A stretch of 10,229 bases of DNA, taken from assembly GCA_040902925.1 (NCBI GenBank), contig JBBDWJ010000379.1, forward strand, positions 1-10,229. Direction: 5' to 3'. The stretch comes from JBBDWJ01 sp040902925. GTDB lineage: Bacteria; Acidobacteriota; Terriglobia; Bryobacterales; UBA6623. The translations under genes and the position numbers were made by a program. The first letter of the stretch is position 1; each line of letters starts with the position of its first letter. The notes beneath the pieces were generated by a model. That model was not told the DNA's origin. It saw only the letters and a list, made by a program, of their open reading frames with translations, and ran no database searches. Below are positions 7,141 to 10,229 of the stretch, piece after piece.

Positions 7141-7794
7141 TTAGAAAAACGCCCGCGAGTACATCATCTGGGGCGAAAAGATTCCCGGAAAGCTGATCGT
7201 CGACGGTGTGTGGAAAGTCTCGACGACATAGACGATTTCGTTGGCTTGCAGTCCGGTCGCGGCGCTGTTGAGACTTGCCGGCACGTTTCCTGCCCGCGCG
7301 TCGGGGTCGCCGAATGCGTCAAAGTGGTTGCCTTGTGGGTCGAGGTTCGCTGGCGACCCAAACTTGCTGGCCGCCAAGCTCTCGTTGCCCACCGCAAAAC
7401 GCTGTGAGATCACGATCAGGCCTGCATTGGCGCAGGTTCCGGAGCCGCACATCACCGTCATCGGCACGCGCTCGATCAGGCTCAGGTAGACAACCGCGTT
7501 GCCCCCGTTGAGGGTCATCCCCATGCCGCTAGCCGCGTCGACGAGAAACTGTTTGTTCTGATCGGAAACGAACGAGACGCCGCGCGCAAACATGTTGCCG
7601 CCGTTGCGCACCAACTGGCCGACCGTGAGGTGCCGGTCGATAATCATGCCGACCGCGAAGGTTCCCATGCACATCATGATCAAAAACGGCAGCGCGACGG
7701 CGAACTCTACCACCGACTGCGCCTCCGCGTCCTCGCCTAGCCAACGCGCCAACCGGCGCTGCGACTGGCGGATTCCCGCGGCGATGTCCATCAT
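7141..7794 (-). CDS. TadE-like minor pilin, protein B
   Basis: 217 residues. ATG 7794 is chosen because AGGAG lies seven bases upstream; the in-frame ATG at 7854 has no ribosome site. A charged N-terminus (Arg/Lys-rich, 1-22) precedes AEAQSVVEFAVALPFLIMM, the TadE signature with Glu30 at +5 of a prepilin-like cut site, and one membrane segment (about 31-54). The residue at -1 is Ala25, not the usual Gly. The exported part (55-217) is rich in beta-strand-like segments and contains C-x4-C at 116-121. TadE/TadF proteins are minor pseudopilins of Flp pilus assembly, matured by a TadV/CpaA-type peptidase. It lies 97 bases downstream of TadE-A on the same strand and is likely co-expressed with it. 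Confidence 0.87.
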   Translation of the reverse strand: MMDIAAGIRQSQRRLARWLGEDAEAQSVVEFAVALPFLIMMCMGTFAVGMIIDRHLTVGQLVRNGGNMFARGVSFVSDQNKQFLVDAASGMGMTLNGGNAVVYLSLIERVPMTVMCGSGTCANAGLIVISQRFAVGNESLAASKFGSPANLDPQGNHFDAFGDPDARAGNVPASLNSAATGLQANEIVYVVETFHTPSTISFPGIFSPQMMYSRAFF

Positions 7795-7801
7795 GATTCT
7801 G

Positions 7802-7806
7802 CTCCT
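7802..7806 (-). promoter_or_regulatory. Ribosome binding site of TadE-B
   Basis: AGGAG on the minus strand, seven bases before the ATG at 7794-7792. It decides this start; an adjacent ATG (7791-7789) directly follows, so initiation may slip by one codon. Confidence 0.75.
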
Positions 7807-7891
7807 GTCGACTTTCGAGAAGAACGACGTTTCCGATTCAGCGAACCGCGGCATTTTGGGCCGCTAAGCCGGCGGCCGCGACACCCGGACC

Positions 7892-8425
7892 TCACTGGCA
7901 GGCGGTCGCCACCGCGACGCTGCCGCGCGTTGGGGGGGCGCCCGGGAAGGGTTCGACTTTGTCCGACGACGTAATATTCACCGTGAAGGGCCGGATCTGT
8001 CCCGTTGCCACATCACGAGGTTGGATCAGCGAGGTGATCGCGAAGACCTCGTAGCACAGAATCGAGACCCTGACGATGCTACTGGGCGCGGCCTCGGCGA
8101 TCGGGCACGACTGGCCCGCGCAAGAGGCGTCAAAGTAGTCCACCTGCACGTGTTCATCGAGCTGCGCATCGCTGAGCAATCCGAGAGTGTTGGTCTTGAT
8201 GACGCTTTTGAGGTAGTTGTCGAAATTGCCCTGGAATGCCGCCGGCGGGTTGGCGGTGATCGCCGCCCGCACGGCCTCGCGGGCCGCGTGGTGAAGAGTG
8301 GCTCGAATGAACAGCACCCAGGTGAACTCGAACGCCGCCACCATCAAGGTGATCAGCAGGATGAAGACCAGGGCGAACTCGACGAAGGCATTGCCCCGCC
8401 GGCCGTCGCTCTTGCATTGCTTCAT
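7892..8425 (-). CDS. TadE-like minor pilin, protein A
   Basis: 177 residues from ATG 8425. The upstream ribosome site is weak (only TGAG about ten bases away). Starting further upstream would add 46 Arg/Pro-rich residues encoded by short repeats, which looks unnatural. The N-terminus is a textbook TadE prepilin motif: RRG followed by NAFVEF, giving Gly11 at -1 and Glu16 at +5, then one membrane segment (about 17-40). The helix continuing to about residue 58 (HHAAREAVRAAI) is typical of the family. The exported domain has C-x4-C at 102-107 and a beta-rich end. It is expected to be cut by a prepilin peptidase and to act in Flp/Tad-type pilus assembly. The right VWA gene lies 465 bases upstream and is separated by a terminator-like hairpin, so this gene may begin its own transcript with TadE-B. 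Confidence 0.9.
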   Translation of the reverse strand: MKQCKSDGRRGNAFVEFALVFILLITLMVAAFEFTWVLFIRATLHHAAREAVRAAITANPPAAFQGNFDNYLKSVIKTNTLGLLSDAQLDEHVQVDYFDASCAGQSCPIAEAAPSSIVRVSILCYEVFAITSLIQPRDVATGQIRPFTVNITSSDKVEPFPGAPPTRGSVAVATACQ

Positions 8426-8459
8426 AACGTCATACTCAGCCGCTATTGGTCGTCTGTCG

Positions 8460-8506
8460 GGCCGTCCCTTCGCGGGCGGTCCCTCTCTGGGGCGGTCCCT
8501 CTCTGG
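8460..8506 (-). repeat. Direct repeats upstream of TadE-A
   Basis: A 16-bp unit is perfectly repeated at 8475-8490 and 8491-8506. A degenerate third copy starts at 8460. The shared core, read on the minus strand, is AGGGAC(C/G)GCC, recurring at 15-16 base intervals. The block lies 35-81 bases upstream of the TadE-A start, where regulator binding sites are common, but slippage alone could also explain it. Confidence 0.75.
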
Positions 8507-8827
8507 AGTCTTATCGGCCGGACGACGGCGAACTTGCAGGTGGGGGCGTACTCGGCCGCGCAACCGCGAAAGAGATTGCGGCTCGCCGCCGCGGCGGTGG
8601 TCGTTTAGCGCTATTTAGCGTACCGCGTAGAGTGAATCGGCCTACGAGTATCTGCCCGGGAAGTATGGGAGGAATAGCCGCCACGGATCGCGGCCCCGCC
8701 ACGAAGGTCTCCACGTTGTCTGAAAGACGGAACAACCCCGCGGGGCCGGGTGTGGATAGGGGCGGCCCGATTCGAAACCATCACAGCAACGGCGGCGCCT
8801 ATCGCGGCGACCGTTCGCAAAATGCCG

Positions 8828-8860
8828 AGGCCCGCTGCCGGAACTCTCCGGAGCGGGCCT
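8828..8860 (-). terminator. Terminator-like hairpin downstream of the right VWA gene
   Basis: Left arm 8828-8842 and right arm 8847-8860 pair over 14 bp (9 + 5) with a single bulged G at 8837 and a 4-base loop (8843-8846). On the minus strand it begins 30 bases after the VWA stop codon, and a TTTT run follows a few bases beyond the stem. The stem is very stable; the T-run is short and slightly displaced, so efficiency is uncertain. Confidence 0.6.
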
Positions 8861-8890
8861 GGGCGTGATTTCGGATCGCTGACGGAAGAG

Positions 8891-10229
8891 CTACTGAATC
8901 AGGCGGAAAATCTCGTTCGCCACGGTCTGGAATGCCTGCTGCAACTGCGCCGGCGTCGGAGCGAAGACATACAGGCCTTCGGTCTGACCGGCGGCCACGA
9001 AGTCGGCCGAAGCCGAATCGTTGGAGACCCGCTGGAGGAACGTCGGATCAACGGCGCCTAGGCCGATCGAGTAGATCGTTACGCCCGCGAGTTCATTCAG
9101 GTCGCTGCGCGCATTGGAAGCCACATTGAGCGCGAGCGTCTTGGCGGTGCGATGGATATGGCGGCCCTTGGTCGTGTTGCTGCTGCCTGTCGAAAATAAC
9201 GCTCCATCACAGCGATTGATGCTGAAGGACGGCCCATCGGTGGTCGCGGTTGTACTAAATGTGCGCTGCCCCATGCCGGCGGGGTTTTTGTAGTCCGGCA
9301 CCCAGTTGGCCGGCAGGCAACTGCCCGTATTGAACATTGCCTCCACTTCGTTTCCCAGCCAAGGCGTTAGGTTGGTACACAAGCGCGTGGTGTAAGCGCC
9401 CGGCACGTGGCGCAGGTAGTAGTCAACGTCGGTACCGGCAATCACAGCCGGATAGGGCGCATACTGTTCAAAGATCCCGTAAAATCCCGACACATCGGCT
9501 TCGGTGTTGCCGCCCGTCAGCACGGCTCCCGTCAGGTTGGCGTTGCCGGGACAATAGGGCCGGCCGCCGCCCGCCGTGGTCCACACGTTGAACGTCGCGG
9601 TGTACCCTGTAGGATTTCCGTCGGTGAAGAAGGCGATCACATTCAAGGCGTTGGGGTCGTTGTTCTCGAGCAGTTCCGCCAGGCCGAGCCAAAGGCCCAT
9701 CGGAGCGTTGGTGCCCGCCGAGCTGGGAACCACCTGGTTCATGATGATGTTCTCGCCAACGTCGCCAGTCTTGAAGCCGGTGCCCAGAGGCAGGTCGACC
9801 TGGGCGCTCGATCCATACGTCACAATCGACAAGCGGTCGGTGGTGTTATCGAACTGGTCCAAGAAGAAGACGGCGGCATTCTGCAAGGGCTCCCAGGCTC
9901 CGGCGTTGGCCATCGAGGCAGAACGGTCGAGCACGAGTGAGATATTGACGTCGCGGCGGGCCGCTCGCGCCGCTGCACGGACGGGAAGCTCGTCGACCCC
10001 AAAAATCCTAAAGAAAAACATCGGCACCATCACTTCGCCGGTGAGGCGCACTTCTCTCATGCCGAGCTGGACGTCGGGGTCGTTTTCAAACACGCTTCCG
10101 CTGGCGACCACATTGGGGCCGGCGATGGTCGGCCCATCGGAGATGCGCGGGGTGGTGCCGGTGAGCATGAACTGCTGGGGAAAATTCGCGTCGAACAGCA
10201 TGTTGGCGGTGCGCAGAACCTCGGTGCCC
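8891..10229 (-). CDS. TadG-like VWA-domain protein, right paralogue (5' end off the window)
   Basis: The frame stays open to the right edge. An ATG at 10201 is internal: the codons upstream (GTEVLRTAN) align with GQTEMNRVVD of the left paralogue, so the true start and TadG-like membrane segment lie beyond 10229. About 445 residues are visible. Counting from that Met, the VWA metal site is complete: DRSAS (92-96), Thr164 in SAGTN, and FFTDG with Asp194. An insert of about 180 residues, with cysteines at 217, 275, 295 and 331, separates it from TIYSIGLG (375-382). The end, APTPAQLQQAFQTVANEIFRLIQ, is nearly identical to the left paralogue. It is the first of four same-strand genes and is followed by a terminator-like hairpin. 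The inferred role is a Tad-associated, envelope-anchored, metal-dependent adhesion module. Confidence 0.9.
   Translation of the reverse strand, partial: GTEVLRTANMLFDANFPQQFMLTGTTPRISDGPTIAGPNVVASGSVFENDPDVQLGMREVRLTGEVMVPMFFFRIFGVDELPVRAAARAARRDVNISLVLDRSASMANAGAWEPLQNAAVFFLDQFDNTTDRLSIVTYGSSAQVDLPLGTGFKTGDVGENIIMNQVVPSSAGTNAPMGLWLGLAELLENNDPNALNVIAFFTDGNPTGYTATFNVWTTAGGGRPYCPGNANLTGAVLTGGNTEADVSGFYGIFEQYAPYPAVIAGTDVDYYLRHVPGAYTTRLCTNLTPWLGNEVEAMFNTGSCLPANWVPDYKNPAGMGQRTFSTTATTDGPSFSINRCDGALFSTGSSNTTKGRHIHRTAKTLALNVASNARSDLNELAGVTIYSIGLGAVDPTFLQRVSNDSASADFVAAGQTEGLYVFAPTPAQLQQAFQTVANEIFRLIQ

Larger units (their letters stand above)
8426..8890. other. Gene-free stretch between right VWA gene and TadE-A
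   Basis: About 465 bases. It holds a strong terminator-like hairpin at its right end (8828-8860) and three direct repeats close to TadE-A (8460-8506). Other self-complementary spots include a 12-bp palindrome around 8590 and CCCCGCGGGG near 8740. Frames open on both strands are Arg/Pro-rich shadows of high GC content. A promoter for TadE-A is expected here, but I could not pick a convincing -35/-10 pair. Confidence 0.5.

Noticed and set aside
8426..8563. N-terminal extension of TadE-A to 8563
   Set aside because: The added residues are Arg/Pro-rich and encoded by tandem repeats, and would bury the prepilin motif far from the N-terminus.

Overview
This is a GC-rich bacterial window, most likely from an Acidobacteriota member of the Solibacter/Bryobacter type. 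The main pointers are a large two-part FtsX/MacB permease of the kind expanded in Acidobacteriota, exported PQQ-like and NHL beta-propellers, an esterase with a Tat-like leader, and a multi-copy TadE/TadG-type gene cluster. No rRNA, tRNA, insertion sequence, integrase or CRISPR array was found. The taxonomic call is an inference from gene content, not from a marker gene.

Left half, plus strand. Positions 1-1271 hold the C-terminal half of an ABC-transporter-type permease (MacB-like periplasmic core plus a terminal FtsX domain). About 615 bases without a convincing gene follow (1272-1886), with an 18-bp tandem repeat and an inverted repeat. Next come three exported proteins: a PQQ-like beta-propeller (1887-3119), an NHL-repeat six-bladed propeller (3197-4174, 77 bases downstream, possibly co-transcribed), and an alpha/beta hydrolase with an intact Ser-Asp-His triad (4312-5223), which has its own Shine-Dalgarno site and a possible extended -10 promoter.

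Right half, minus strand. Four genes of a Tad/Flp-like system read leftwards in the order VWA protein (8891 to beyond 10229, N-terminus off the window), TadE-like protein A (7892-8425), TadE-like protein B (7141-7794), VWA protein (5281-6636). The two VWA proteins are paralogues with a TadG-like N-terminal membrane segment (seen in one), complete MIDAS metal-site motifs, large divergent inserts in the VWA fold, and a nearly identical C-terminal tail ending FRLIQ. The TadE-like proteins each carry one prepilin-like membrane segment and a C-x4-C loop at exactly the same distance from it. The four genes probably make cell-surface or envelope-spanning minor pilin-like components and metal-dependent adhesion modules. 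No motor ATPase, secretin, Flp pilin or prepilin peptidase gene is visible, so they depend on genes elsewhere or form a reduced system.

The gaps inside this cluster (6637-7140 and 8426-8890) contain a strong terminator-like hairpin, a set of direct repeats upstream of TadE-A, and a pair of mutually exclusive hairpins. The most curious small-scale feature is a 15-bp unit, tandemly repeated three times in frame across the stop codon of the left VWA gene, so that each copy ends in its own TGA.
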